Made by a program: the position numbers and the translations under genes | Notes under the pieces: model-generated | Databases searched by the model: none | The model's input: only the letters and a program-made list of their open reading frames with translations | Told to the model about the DNA's origin: nothing | Shown here: positions 1 through 8,955 of the stretch, piece by piece | Layout of the letters: every line of letters begins with the position of its first letter | Numbering within the stretch: the first letter of the stretch is position 1 | Origin: Pseudomonadota bacterium | Lineage (GTDB): Bacteria > Pseudomonadota > Alphaproteobacteria > Acetobacterales > Acetobacteraceae | Direction of reading: 5' to 3' | Length of the DNA: 57,500 nt | NCBI GenBank assembly: GCA_021851785.1 | Contig: JAJZBV010000014.1 | Location: forward strand, 1-57,500

Positions 1-184
1 CAGCACTATCGCGACGTGCCGGCAGGTGGTGGAGGACGCCCATTCCGCAAGGAGACTGTTGGCGGGTCTTGGCGTTCGGGCATGGCATTGTAGCGTCATT
101 TTTGTAGATTTTGTTATTTCGAGCTAGCTACATAACACTATCCGCCGCGTCACCGGAATGTAAAGCGATTCAGCTTGGTTCGGG

Positions 185-1741
185 TCAAACCCTGCTCCGG
201 CGTCGGAGCATTCCCCGAAGCCAATCCAGGGTGAAGGCGCCGAGGCCGAGCCCGGCGCCGCCGTAGCAGAGCAGTCCGAACGGGATCAGCCCCGCGAGCA
301 TCGCGATCGCGCCGAGCGGGTTGGCGAGGAGACCGGGCCAGGCGTGGAGGATCGCGGCACGCGCGAGCGCGAGCGCCAGAACCATCGCCAGCGCGGCGGC
401 GAGAATGCGGCCGATGCGCCCGAGCAGCGCCCGATCGGGGCCGAAATGGCCGGCGCGGGCGAGCAGCAGGGCGAGCGCGAAGGCGTTGAAGAAGGCCGCG
501 AGGCTGGTCGCCAGAGGCGGGCCGAGATAGCCGAGCGGGCGCATCAGGGCGAGATTGAGGGCGAGATTGAGGAAAACCGCGATGACCCCGATCTTGACCG
601 GGGTCTTGGTATCGCCGCGGGCGAAAAACCCCGGCGAGAACAGTTTCGCGAGCACGAAGGCCGGCAAGCCGATGGCATAGGCCGCGAGCGCCGCCGCACT
701 TTTCGCCGCCGCCGCCCCGCTCAGCGCGCCATGGCGGAACAAAGCCAGCATGATCGGCTCGGCGAGCAGCATGAGGGCAAAAGCGGCCGGCAGCGTGAGC
801 GCGAGCGCGAGCGCGAGCGCCTGGTTCAGCGTCGCCCGCAGCTCGACCAGGGCCTGGGCGCGGATCTGGCGCGCGAGCAGCGGCAAAAGCGCGGTCCCGA
901 CGGCGGTGCCGATCGTCCCGAGCGGCAATTGATTGACGCGGTCGGCGTAATAGAGCACCGAGACGGTGCCGGCCGGCAGCAGGCTCGCGATGATGGTATC
1001 GACGGCGACGTTGATCTGTGTGACGCCGGCGCCGAGAATCCCCGGCCCCATGCGCCGGAGCACGACCCGCACCCCCGCGGTCAGCCGTGGCGCGCGCAGC
1101 CTGAGCGCCATGCCGCCGCGTGAGAGCGCGATCGCGAGCAGCCCGAGCTGCGCCATCCCGGAGACGGTGACGCCGATCGCCAGCGCCTGGCCGCGCGGGA
1201 GGACGCCGGGGGGAATGAGCACCAGCGCGCCGATGAGGGCGATGTTGAACACCACCGGGGTCGCGGCGGCGGCGGCGAAGCGGTTGATCCCGTTGAGGAC
1301 GCCGGACAGCAGGGCGGCGAGGCAAATCAGCATGAGATAGGGGAAGGTGAGGCGGCTGAGCGCGACGCTGAGGGCGAATTTCGCCGGGTCGGCGGCAAAG
1401 CCCGGCGCCAGGAGATGCATCAGGAGCGGCATCAGAAGGAGGCCGAGCAGGGTCAGGAACCCGAGCCAGACCACCATCACGCTCGCCACCTCCTCGGCCA
1501 GACGGCGCGCCGGCGCCACCCCTTCCCCGGCCAGGCTGGCGGCGAAAGCGGGCACGAAGGCGGCGTTGAAAGCGCCCTCGCCGAACAGGCGGCGGAACAG
1601 ATTGGGCAGTTTGAGCGCGACGAAGAAGGCATCGGCGACCGGCCCGGTGCCGAGGAGGGCGGCGATCAGGATGTCGCGCAGGAAGCCGAGCACGCGGCTT
1701 GCCGCCGTCCATACGCCGACCGTCGCGATGTTTCTCAGCAC
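185..1741 (-). CDS. murJ: Lipid II flippase MurJ (MviN family)
   Basis: Polytopic inner-membrane protein of 518 residues, the usual length for MurJ, which moves the peptidoglycan precursor lipid II across the membrane. The N-terminus (MLRNIATVGVWTAASRVLG then FLRDILIAALLG) is the typical first helix with its Arg/Asp motif, followed by GEGAFNAAFVPAF. Hydrophobic segments recur to the C-terminus, consistent with about 14 helices. The start codon lies inside the end of the upstream Nudix gene (7-nt overlap), so the two are probably co-transcribed and translationally coupled. A run of alternating Leu/Ala near the middle comes from a GCGAGC hexanucleotide repeat around 800-826. Family assignment is secure. 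Confidence 0.95.
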   Translation of the reverse strand: MLRNIATVGVWTAASRVLGFLRDILIAALLGTGPVADAFFVALKLPNLFRRLFGEGAFNAAFVPAFAASLAGEGVAPARRLAEEVASVMVVWLGFLTLLGLLLMPLLMHLLAPGFAADPAKFALSVALSRLTFPYLMLICLAALLSGVLNGINRFAAAAATPVVFNIALIGALVLIPPGVLPRGQALAIGVTVSGMAQLGLLAIALSRGGMALRLRAPRLTAGVRVVLRRMGPGILGAGVTQINVAVDTIIASLLPAGTVSVLYYADRVNQLPLGTIGTAVGTALLPLLARQIRAQALVELRATLNQALALALALTLPAAFALMLLAEPIMLALFRHGALSGAAAAKSAAALAAYAIGLPAFVLAKLFSPGFFARGDTKTPVKIGVIAVFLNLALNLALMRPLGYLGPPLATSLAAFFNAFALALLLARAGHFGPDRALLGRIGRILAAALAMVLALALARAAILHAWPGLLANPLGAIAMLAGLIPFGLLCYGGAGLGLGAFTLDWLRGMLRRRSRV

Positions 1742-2496
1742 GCGCCGAGGAGACCGGCGGCGTGGAGCAAAATCGGCACCGAGGGCACGATCTCCGGCCC
1801 CATCCGGGCAAGAAAGGCGGGCAGATCGGCAAGCGGCACCACGCGCAGCGTCTCGTATTCGTCATTGCCGTCGCGGGCATGGGCGCTCGCGATCGCGCCG
1901 GCGCCGAGCCGGGCCGAGAGCAGGAAGCCGAGATCGAGCACATGGGTCTCCGCGTGCTCGATCAGCGCGAGCGGGCGGAGGGCCACGATCGCATCCCGCG
2001 TGAGGCCGATCTCCTCGCGCAATTCGGTGAATACTTGGCCAGGGAGATCGACCTCGCCGCCCGGCCGCACCACCCGGCCATCGACATTGCCGGCCGGTGG
2101 TGTCTGCCACATCCCGGATTGATAGACCGCCCCGTGATGGCGCCGTCCGAACAGGACGCCATCGGGCGAGAGCAGGACGCCGCAGACCGCGAGCGGGCGA
2201 AGCGTCAGGGTGGCGAACAGGCTCGGGTCGCGAAACTGCGCGAGGACGCGGCGATATTCGGTCATATGGCCGTGTATCAGCGCCGGCGTGATCTCATCGA
2301 CGCTGAACACCGCGCCGTTGAACAGGGCGCCACCGCACCCGGCCTGGGCGGCGAGCCAATGCTGGTCGATTTCGGCCGCGAGCGCGGTCTCGAGCGGCGA
2401 CCGCGTCCCGCTCACCCGCGCCGTGACCGTCGCCGCTAGCGGATGGACACGCCATCCCGGCGGGATCGGCGGAAGCTCGGGGGGGCTGGCCATCAT
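1735..2496 (-). CDS. Nudix hydrolase family protein
   Basis: A 253-residue protein with a Nudix-like core at about residues 100-200. The stretch GGEVDLPGQVFTELREEIGL (about 147-166) resembles the Nudix box: the ELREEIGL end is intact but the first Arg of the REUXEE signature is Thr, so the box is somewhat degenerate. The family hydrolyses nucleoside diphosphates linked to other groups with a divalent metal; the substrate cannot be told. The long N-terminal part (about 100 residues) is typical of Nudix proteins with an extra leading domain. The gene overlaps murJ by 7 nt and lies upstream of it. Phr is transcribed divergently from about 200 bp away. Confidence 0.75.
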   Translation of the reverse strand: MMASPPELPPIPPGWRVHPLAATVTARVSGTRSPLETALAAEIDQHWLAAQAGCGGALFNGAVFSVDEITPALIHGHMTEYRRVLAQFRDPSLFATLTLRPLAVCGVLLSPDGVLFGRRHHGAVYQSGMWQTPPAGNVDGRVVRPGGEVDLPGQVFTELREEIGLTRDAIVALRPLALIEHAETHVLDLGFLLSARLGAGAIASAHARDGNDEYETLRVVPLADLPAFLARMGPEIVPSVPILLHAAGLLGAC

Positions 2497-2625
2497 CGCC
2501 TCTCTCGCATCCGGGGATTATCGCGGCCCGAAGCTGGCCCGCCAAGCCTGCATCCGAACCCCCTTCCCGGGCGTATGGAACATGCCGGGCACGATGTTCC
2601 GGGGCTGGCAAATCGCGCGCGCTCC

Positions 2626-2655
2626 CCATATCGCGAAAGCCCATGTCGCGAAAGA
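2626..2655. repeat. 15-bp tandem duplication upstream of phr
   Basis: Two adjacent 15-bp units, CCATATCGCGAAAGC and CCATGTCGCGAAAGA, match at 13 of 15 positions. They lie in the leader of the photolyase gene, 40 bp before the preferred start. One of several exact 15-bp-period duplications in the window. Confidence 0.8.
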
Positions 2656-2695
2656 TTGGGCGCGATCGCGGACAGAGGAGGGTGACGAGACGGTG

Positions 2696-4141
2696 ATGAC
2701 GACGCGGGCGCCGGCGCTGGTGTGGTTTTTCCAGGATCTCCGCCTCGATGATCAGCCGGCGCTGGCCGCCGCCCTCGCCTCGGGCCGGCCATTGGTCGCG
2801 ATTTTCGTGCTCGATACCGCCTCCCCGTGGGAGTGGGCGCCGGGCGGGGCGGGGCGGTGGTGGCTCGAAGGCAGCCTCGCCGCGCTTGGCCGCGAACTTG
2901 GCGCGCGCGGTGCGTCCCTCGTGCTCCGGCGCGGCGCGATGGCGCGGGAGATCCTGCGTCTCGTCGAAGAGACGGGGGCTGCGGAGATCCATTGCGGGCG
3001 CGCGGTCGAGCCCTGGTTGCGCGCGGTGATCGGGGAACTGCGGCAGGTGCTGGCGCGGCGCGGGGTTGCGCTCCATGAGCACGAAACCCGGTTTTTGTTC
3101 GCGCCGGAGCGGCTCCGCACCCAGAATGGCGGCGCCTTCTCGGTGTTCACGCCGTTTGCCCGCGCCGCCCTCGTCGCCGGTCTCGACGAGCCGGTCTGGC
3201 CGGCGCCGGCAACCCTTCCCGGCTTTCCCGCGACCCTGGCCGGCGACGATCTCGCCACCTGGCGGCTGCGCCCCACGCATCCGGACTGGGCGGCGGAGAT
3301 GCGCGCCCTCTGGGCGCCGGGCGCGGCCGGCGCGGCGGCGCGGCTCACGCGGTTTCTCGCCGACGCCTTCCCCGCCTATGACCGCGCCCGCGACGTCCCC
3401 GGCCATGCCAGCACCTCGATGCTCTCGCCGCATCTCCATTGGGGCGAGATTTCGCCCCGCCGCGTCTGGCAGGCGGCAAGCCGCGCCGCGCCCGGCGGCG
3501 GCAAGCATCTGCACAGCTTCCACAACGAAATGCTGTGGCGGGAATTCTCCGCCTACCTCCTCTGGCATCACCCGCGTCTCCCCGAGCAGCCGCTGCGCGG
3601 CGAATTCGCCGCCATGCCCTGGCGTCGCGACGAAGCCGCGCTCACCGCCTGGCGGCGGGGTGAGACCGGCATCCCGATCATTGACGCCGGGATGCGCCAG
3701 CTCTGGCGCTGGGGCTGGATGCATAACCGGGTGCGGATGATCGCCGCCTCGTTCCTGGTCAAGCATCTGCTGCTGCCCTGGCGGGTCGGCGAGGCGTGGT
3801 TCTGGGACACGCTTCTCGATGCCGATCTCGCCGCCAATGCCGCGAGCTGGCAATGGGTCGCCGGCAGCGGCGCCGATGCCGCGCCCTATTTCCGCATTTT
3901 CAACCCCATCCTCCAGGGGCGCAAATTCGACCCCAATGGCGCCTATGTCCGCCGTTTCGTCCCTGAACTCGCCGCCCTGCCCGATGATGTCATCCATGCC
4001 CCGTGGACGGCGCCGCGCCTCGTGCTCGACGCCGCCGGGGTGGTCCTGGGCCGCACCTATCCGCGGCCGGTCGTCGATCTCGCCCTCGGGCGGGCGCGGG
4101 CCTTGGCCGCCTTCGCCGCCCTGCCGCGGCGGGCGGCGTGA
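2696..4141 (+). CDS. phr: Deoxyribodipyrimidine photolyase
   Basis: Light-driven repair of cyclobutane pyrimidine dimers using FAD. The 481-residue product has the N-terminal antenna domain (VWFFQDLRLDDQPAL at about 8-22) and the C-terminal helical FAD domain. Diagnostic stretches are GHASTSMLSPHLHWGEISP, IPIIDAGMRQLWRWGWMHNR (about 325) and YFRIFNPILQGRKFDPNG. Length and motifs fit the class I photolyase/cryptochrome family; repair rather than signalling is inferred from similarity to bacterial photolyases. The ATG at 2696 directly follows an in-frame GTG at 2693, and AGGAGG at 2676-2681 gives better spacing to the GTG, so either may be used. The stop overlaps the GTG start of the next gene. 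Confidence 0.93.
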   Translation: MTTRAPALVWFFQDLRLDDQPALAAALASGRPLVAIFVLDTASPWEWAPGGAGRWWLEGSLAALGRELGARGASLVLRRGAMAREILRLVEETGAAEIHCGRAVEPWLRAVIGELRQVLARRGVALHEHETRFLFAPERLRTQNGGAFSVFTPFARAALVAGLDEPVWPAPATLPGFPATLAGDDLATWRLRPTHPDWAAEMRALWAPGAAGAAARLTRFLADAFPAYDRARDVPGHASTSMLSPHLHWGEISPRRVWQAASRAAPGGGKHLHSFHNEMLWREFSAYLLWHHPRLPEQPLRGEFAAMPWRRDEAALTAWRRGETGIPIIDAGMRQLWRWGWMHNRVRMIAASFLVKHLLLPWRVGEAWFWDTLLDADLAANAASWQWVAGSGADAAPYFRIFNPILQGRKFDPNGAYVRRFVPELAALPDDVIHAPWTAPRLVLDAAGVVLGRTYPRPVVDLALGRARALAAFAALPRRAA

Positions 4142-4866
4142 CCCCTCCCGCCGCGCCGGCGATTCCGCCCGGTGTCCCGCTCCGCGTCGTCGGTGACGTG
4201 CATGGCGATGTCCGCGCCTTCGGCCACGCCGTCGCGACCGATCGCTTCGTCGTCCAGCTCGGCGACCTCGTCGATTACGGCCCCGACAGCGCCGGCGTGC
4301 TGCGGCTGATGCTGCGCCTGATCGCCGAAGGGCGCGGCCTGTTCCTGCTCGGCAATCATGATTTTCGTCTCGCCCGCGCGCTTCGCGGGCGCAGCCCCCA
4401 TCTCGCCCCCGAAACCGCCGCGACGCTCGACGAACTCGATCCCGCGCTCGCCGATCGCGCCCTGGCCGAGATCGCCCGCGCGCCCGCCTGGCTTCGCGTG
4501 GGCGCCGCGTTCTTCGTCCATGGCGGCTTTCATGACGCCATGCTGATGGCGCCGCCGCCGCCGGCACCATTCGCCGGCGGGCGGGTCAGCGGCCTGCTCG
4601 CCCGGGCGCTCTATGGCGAGCCGACCGGCCGGATGCAGCCGGATGGGTTTCCCGAGCGCAGTCTCCGCTGGGTCGATCGCATTCCCGCCGGTTTGACCGT
4701 CTATTGCGGCCATGACCGGAGAAGCGCGGATGGCCGTCCCTATATCCGTGCCGCGGCTTCCGGCGGGCGGGCGGTGTTTCTCGATACCGGCGCCGGCAAG
4801 GGCGGGCATCTGTCCTGGATCGATCTTTCGCCCGCCGGCATGGAACTCTCGCCCGAGCTTGGCTAA
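4138..4866 (+). CDS. Metallophosphoesterase (calcineurin-like), PrpE/ApaH-type
   Basis: A 242-residue protein with the full dinuclear metal set: GDVHGD near residue 19, GDLVDYG near 40, GNHD near 76, then FVHGG and YCGH. These define calcineurin-like phosphoesterases; size and motif spacing resemble serine/threonine phosphatases or diadenosine tetraphosphatases of the PrpE/ApaH group. The substrate is not predictable. The GTG start at 4138 overlaps the photolyase stop (GTGA) and has no obvious ribosome-binding site, so it is probably translated by coupling. The 3' end overlaps the likely start of rarA. Confidence 0.85.
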   Translation: MTPPAAPAIPPGVPLRVVGDVHGDVRAFGHAVATDRFVVQLGDLVDYGPDSAGVLRLMLRLIAEGRGLFLLGNHDFRLARALRGRSPHLAPETAATLDELDPALADRALAEIARAPAWLRVGAAFFVHGGFHDAMLMAPPPPAPFAGGRVSGLLARALYGEPTGRMQPDGFPERSLRWVDRIPAGLTVYCGHDRRSADGRPYIRAAASGGRAVFLDTGAGKGGHLSWIDLSPAGMELSPELG

Positions 4867-6226
4867 AAAGCCGGGCGTGGCACCTATCCCGACCCCGGAT
4901 CTGTTTGGCCCAGAGGCGGCGCCCGCGCCGGCGCCGGCGGCGGCGCGCGGCGGCAAGGGCGCGCGCCCGCTCGCCGATCGCCTCCGCCCGCGCGCGCTTT
5001 CCGAGGTGATCGGCCAGGATCATCTCCTCGGCGCCGCCGGCGCGCTTTCGCGCATGCTGGCCCAGGGCTCGCTTGCGTCCCTCATCCTGTGGGGCCCGCC
5101 GGGGGTGGGCAAGACCACGCTCGCGCGTCTGCTCGCCGAGCGGGCGGGGCTCCATTTCCACCAATTATCGGCGGTGTTCTCGGGGGTCGCCGATCTCAAG
5201 CGGGTCTTCGAGGAGGCGGCGAAGCGGCGCCGCACCGGCCTCGGGACGCTGCTCTTCGTCGATGAGATCCACCGCTTCAACCGCGCCCAGCAGGATGCCT
5301 TCCTGCCGGTGGTGGAGGAGGGGATTGTGGTGCTGATCGGCGCGACGACCGAAAACCCGTCTTTTGCGCTGAACGCCGCTTTGCTGTCCCGCTGCCAGGT
5401 GCTGGTGCTGCGCCGGCTCGACGATGCCGCGCTCGCGGAGCTTGCGTCCCGCGCCGAGGCCGCGTGCGGGCGCCCCCTTCCGCTCACCGAGGAAGGCCGC
5501 GCCGCGCTTCGCGCCATGGCCGATGGCGATGGCCGCTATCTCCTCAACATGGCCGAGCAGCTCTTCGCGCTGCCGCCCGATCAGCCCCCCCTCGGCGCCG
5601 CCGAACTCGCGGCGCTGCTCGCCCGCCGCGCCGCGCTTTACGACAAGGACCGCGAGGAGCATTACAATCTCATCTCGGCGCTGCATAAATCGCTGCGTGG
5701 CTCGGACCCCGACGCGGCGCTTTATTGGTTCGCGCGCATGCTGACCGGCGGCGAGGATCCGCGCTACATCGCCCGCCGCCTCGCCCGCTTCGCCGCCGAG
5801 GATGTCGGGCTTGCCGATCCCGCCGCCCTCACCCTGGCGCTCTCGGGCTGGGAAGCCTATGAGCGGATGGGCAGCCCGGAGGGGGAATTGGCGCTCGCCG
5901 AAGTGGTCATCCATCTTGCGACGGCGCCGAAATCGAACGCCGCCTATCGCGCCTTCGGGGCGGCGATGGCGGCGGCGCGGGCGACCGGCAGCCTGATGCC
6001 GCCGGCGCATATCCTGAACGCGCCGACCAAGCTGATGCAGGACATCGGCTATGGCGCCGGCTACGCCTATGACCACGAGGCGCCGGACGCGTTCTCCGGC
6101 CAGAATTATTTTCCCGACGGCATGGCGCGGGCGCAATTCTATCGCCCGAGCGGGCGCGGGCAGGAGCGCGCCATCGCCGAACGCCTCGCCGCCTGGGCCC
6201 GGCTGCGCGCGGAGCGCGGCCAATGA
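4859..6226 (+). CDS. rarA: Replication-associated recombination protein A (MgsA/RarA)
   Basis: AAA+ ATPase of about 455 residues acting at stalled replication forks, related to the eukaryotic WRNIP1/Mgs1 proteins. The product starts with a short tail carrying DLFGPEA, then PLADRLRPRALSEVIGQDHL, Walker A GPPGVGKTT (about residue 78), Walker B LLFVDEIHRFN (about 131), sensor 1 IGATTENPSF and the C-terminal block RRLARFAAEDVGLADP, all typical of the family. No ATG fits the N-terminus. A TTG at 4859 overlapping the previous gene is preferred; GTG at 4877 is the alternative. It ends in an ATGA overlap with the pseudouridine synthase gene. Confidence 0.93.
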   Translation: MAKKPGVAPIPTPDLFGPEAAPAPAPAAARGGKGARPLADRLRPRALSEVIGQDHLLGAAGALSRMLAQGSLASLILWGPPGVGKTTLARLLAERAGLHFHQLSAVFSGVADLKRVFEEAAKRRRTGLGTLLFVDEIHRFNRAQQDAFLPVVEEGIVVLIGATTENPSFALNAALLSRCQVLVLRRLDDAALAELASRAEAACGRPLPLTEEGRAALRAMADGDGRYLLNMAEQLFALPPDQPPLGAAELAALLARRAALYDKDREEHYNLISALHKSLRGSDPDAALYWFARMLTGGEDPRYIARRLARFAAEDVGLADPAALTLALSGWEAYERMGSPEGELALAEVVIHLATAPKSNAAYRAFGAAMAAARATGSLMPPAHILNAPTKLMQDIGYGAGYAYDHEAPDAFSGQNYFPDGMARAQFYRPSGRGQERAIAERLAAWARLRAERGQ

Positions 6227-7209
6227 GTGCCGGCCAGCGCGAGGTTGGGGCGCGCGAGGTTGGGGCCGATGACGCGGATATCCGGCTCGATCGCTGGTTT
6301 CGCCGCTATTTCCCCGGCCTGACGCAGGGCATGATCGAAAAACTCTGCCGCACCGGGCAGATCCGCGTCGATGGCCATCGCGCCGGCGCCGCGACCCGGC
6401 TCGTCCCCGGCCAGTCGGTGCGCATCCCGCCGCTGCCCGCCGCCCCGGCGCCGCCGCCGCCGCCGGTCGATCCCCGCGCCGCCGCCGAACTCGCCCGCCT
6501 GATCCTCTATCAGGACGCGGCGGTGATCGTCCTCGACAAGCCGGCCGGTCTCGCCGTCCAGGGCGGGCCCGGGATCCGCCGCCATCTCGATGGCATGCTG
6601 GATGCGCTGCGCGGCGAGCAGCCGGCGCGGCCGCGCCTCGTCCATCGCCTCGATCAGGAGACCTCGGGCGTCCTCGTGCTGGCGCGAACGCCGGGCGTCG
6701 CGGCCTTTCTCGCCCGCGCTTTTCGCGAACGGGCCATGGAAAAAATCTACTGGGCGGTGGTGCGCGGACGGCCGGAGGCGGAGGCCGGGCGCATCGATCT
6801 CCCGCTCATCCGCCTCAAAGGGGCGAAGGGGGCGCGCAGCCAGGCCGCCCCCGGCGACGAGGACGCCGCCCGCGCCATCACCGATTACCGTGTCCGCGAC
6901 CATGCCGGGCGGCATGTCTCCTGGCTCGAACTCACGCCGCTCACCGGGCGCACCCATCAGATCCGCGTCCATTGCGCGGCGATCGGCACCCCGATCCTCG
7001 GCGACGACAAATACGACACCCTGCCGGATCAGGCGGCCGGGGCGGAAACGCGGCTCCATCTCCATGCCCGCCGCCTCACTCTGCCCCACCCCGAGGGCGG
7101 CACCCTGACCGTCGAAGCGCCGCTGCCCCCGCCTATGCGGGACAGTTTCCGCCATTTCGGCTTCAGCGCTCCCAAGGCCGCGTCCCCTTCCCGGGTGAGG
7201 CCGGCGTGA
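6223..7209 (+). CDS. rluC: RluA-family pseudouridine synthase (RluC-like)
   Basis: A 328-residue enzyme that isomerises uridine to pseudouridine in RNA, most likely 23S rRNA. An S4 RNA-binding domain is at about 15-75 (IRLDRWFRRYFPGLTQGMIE), followed by the RluA catalytic domain with HRLDQETSGVLVLART near residue 140 carrying the catalytic Asp. The sequence LTGRTHQIRVHCAAIGTPILG is also typical. The exact rRNA target (RluC or RluD position) is not settled by sequence. The start overlaps the rarA stop by 4 nt. Residues 6-15 read REVGAREVGA because of a perfect 15-bp duplication. Confidence 0.88.
   Translation: MSAGQREVGAREVGADDADIRLDRWFRRYFPGLTQGMIEKLCRTGQIRVDGHRAGAATRLVPGQSVRIPPLPAAPAPPPPPVDPRAAAELARLILYQDAAVIVLDKPAGLAVQGGPGIRRHLDGMLDALRGEQPARPRLVHRLDQETSGVLVLARTPGVAAFLARAFRERAMEKIYWAVVRGRPEAEAGRIDLPLIRLKGAKGARSQAAPGDEDAARAITDYRVRDHAGRHVSWLELTPLTGRTHQIRVHCAAIGTPILGDDKYDTLPDQAAGAETRLHLHARRLTLPHPEGGTLTVEAPLPPPMRDSFRHFGFSAPKAASPSRVRPA
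6237..6266. repeat. Perfect 15-bp tandem duplication in the rluC N-terminus
   Basis: The unit GCGCGAGGTTGGGGC occurs twice without mismatch. In frame it adds the pentapeptide repeat REVGA just before the S4 domain. The absence of divergence suggests a recent event. Confidence 0.9.
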
Positions 7210-8948
7210 AGCGGGGTCTGATCGCGCTCGCCGCCGCGCTCGCCGTGATCGTCCTCCTGCTGGCGGCGGCGGTGGCGGTGGTGGGGGCGGCGCCCGACCG
7301 GCTGAAGCCGCTGGTGGTCGCGCTGGTGGCGCGCGGCGGGCATCAGAGCATCACGCTCGACGGGCCGATTTCGCTCTCGCTGCTGCCGCACCCGGAGCTG
7401 CGCGCCGAGACCGTCGCGCTCTCCGCCGGCCCAGGGCGGATCGAGGCCGGGCGTCTGGTCGCGCATCTCGCGCTGCGCCCGCTGCTTGCGCGCCAGATCG
7501 TGGTGACGAGGCTCGATCTCGACCACGCGGTCTGGCACCCGGCGCCGGGAGAGGGCGCCCCAGACTCTGTCCCAGACAAGTCTGTCCCAGACAGGATTGC
7601 CTCGGAGAACGACGCGCCGGGCGGCGCGGACGGCACATCGCCGCCCGCCCGCAAGCCGAGGGATTGGCGGATCAGCTTGCTCGCGCTTCGCCTGACCGAT
7701 GCGCATGTCGCGGTCGCCGGGCTGGCGGCGCCGCTCGCCATCATCCGCCTCGACCTGCCGGCGCTGCCGGGGCCGAGCGCGACCGCGGTCACGCTCGATG
7801 CCCGCTATGCCGGCGTCCCCTTCAGCGTCAGCGGCATGATCGCCCGCCTGCCTGGGGATGCGCTGTCACTCGGCGGGCTGCGGGTGGTCGCGCGGCAGGG
7901 CGATCTCGGGCTCGACGGCACCCTCCATCTCGCGCCGCATCCCGCTTTCGCCGGCAAGCTTGCGATCCATCGCCTCGATCTCGACGCGCTGCGCCACGCC
8001 CTGCCGCGCCGCGTGCCGCCACCGTCACCGGCGCCGGCAGCGGCCGAGGGCGCCGCGCCGACGCCGCCCGACTGGCGCGAGCGCCCGCTCGCGTTCCTCG
8101 CTTTCCTCGGCGCCGCCGATCTCGATCTCACGCTCACCGTCGAAACCCTGATCGAAAGCGGCGCCACCTATCGCGACATCGCCGCCCATGTCGTGCTCCA
8201 TGACCGGCGGCTGGTGGTTGATCCGGTGCATCTCGTGGTGCCGGGCGGGGCGGTGAGCGGGGCGCTGAGCCTCGATGCCGCCGTGACCCCGCCTTCGGCG
8301 ACGCTGCATGTGCTGGCGCCGTCGCTCGCGCTCGGGCCGCTCGCCGGGGCGTTTCACTGGCCGGCGGACAATACCGGCGCGCTCGAGGTTTTCGCCGATC
8401 TCAGCGCCGCCGGGGCGACGCCGCGGGCGCTGGCGGCAACGCTCAGCGGGCGGCTCGGGATCGCCGCGGTCAATGCGACGCTCGCCAACCGCCTGCTTTT
8501 GCAGGCGCTCGGCCAGGTGCTGCGGCAGGCCAGGCTGCCGGCGATCGGGCTCGATCTCGGCGGGCGGACCGATCTCCGCTGTCTCGCGCTCGGTGTCGGG
8601 ATCGCCGCCGGCGTCGCGCGTCTCGACCCGGCGCTGGCAGAGACATCGCATCTCGATCTCGGCGCCGCCGGAACCCTCGATCTCGGCGCCGCGACGATGG
8701 CGGTGCGGCTGGTGCCGTCGCTCCGCATCGGCGGCAATGCGCTGGTGGTGCCGCTTCGCCTCGCTGGCCCGCTTGCCGACCCGAAACTGGCGCCGGACCC
8801 CGACCAGGGGGATGGCGCGCTCGCCGCGTCCGCCTGTGAGCCGGCTCTGGCGCGGGCGCGGGGCGGCCGGGCGGGTCCGGCGCCGGCGCCGGCGAAGCCG
8901 GAGAAGGGGCTCTCGCTCCATGATATTCTGCGCGGGCTGGTGAAATAG
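7206..8948 (+). CDS. AsmA family protein
   Basis: A protein of about 580 residues with one N-terminal membrane anchor (LIALAAALAVIVLLLAAAVA) followed by a large periplasmic region with the AsmA pattern: GHQSITLDGPISLSLLPHPE at the start, internal repeating beta-rich segments, and a C-terminal part ending in HDILRGLVK. AsmA-like proteins are thought to help phospholipid transport or outer-membrane assembly; the specific role here is unknown. The GTG start overlaps the rluC stop (GTGA). A low-complexity linker around residues 115-145 contains a 15-bp duplication (DKSVPD-type repeat). The assignment rests on architecture rather than a catalytic motif. Confidence 0.8.
   Translation: MKRGLIALAAALAVIVLLLAAAVAVVGAAPDRLKPLVVALVARGGHQSITLDGPISLSLLPHPELRAETVALSAGPGRIEAGRLVAHLALRPLLARQIVVTRLDLDHAVWHPAPGEGAPDSVPDKSVPDRIASENDAPGGADGTSPPARKPRDWRISLLALRLTDAHVAVAGLAAPLAIIRLDLPALPGPSATAVTLDARYAGVPFSVSGMIARLPGDALSLGGLRVVARQGDLGLDGTLHLAPHPAFAGKLAIHRLDLDALRHALPRRVPPPSPAPAAAEGAAPTPPDWRERPLAFLAFLGAADLDLTLTVETLIESGATYRDIAAHVVLHDRRLVVDPVHLVVPGGAVSGALSLDAAVTPPSATLHVLAPSLALGPLAGAFHWPADNTGALEVFADLSAAGATPRALAATLSGRLGIAAVNATLANRLLLQALGQVLRQARLPAIGLDLGGRTDLRCLALGVGIAAGVARLDPALAETSHLDLGAAGTLDLGAATMAVRLVPSLRIGGNALVVPLRLAGPLADPKLAPDPDQGDGALAASACEPALARARGGRAGPAPAPAKPEKGLSLHDILRGLVK
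7566..7595. repeat. 15-bp tandem duplication in the AsmA linker
   Basis: TCTGTCCCAGACAAG is followed by TCTGTCCCAGACAGG (14 of 15 identical), with a partial CCCAGAC copy just upstream. The unit also contains the palindrome GTCTG-TCC-CAGAC. It encodes a short Ser/Val/Pro/Asp repeat in a disordered linker. Confidence 0.9.
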
Positions 8949-8955
8949 GGCGGCG

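Noticed and set aside
1-93. Open frame at the window start ending in TAG at 91-93, possibly the end of a gene
   Set aside because: Only 30 codons, no recognisable motif, and the start lies outside the window; it cannot be supported.
344-1123. Long plus-strand frame opposite murJ, and similar long frames opposite phr, miaB and parE
   Set aside because: Arg/Gly/Glu-rich antisense shadows typical of very high GC coding DNA; the opposite frame encodes a clear family.
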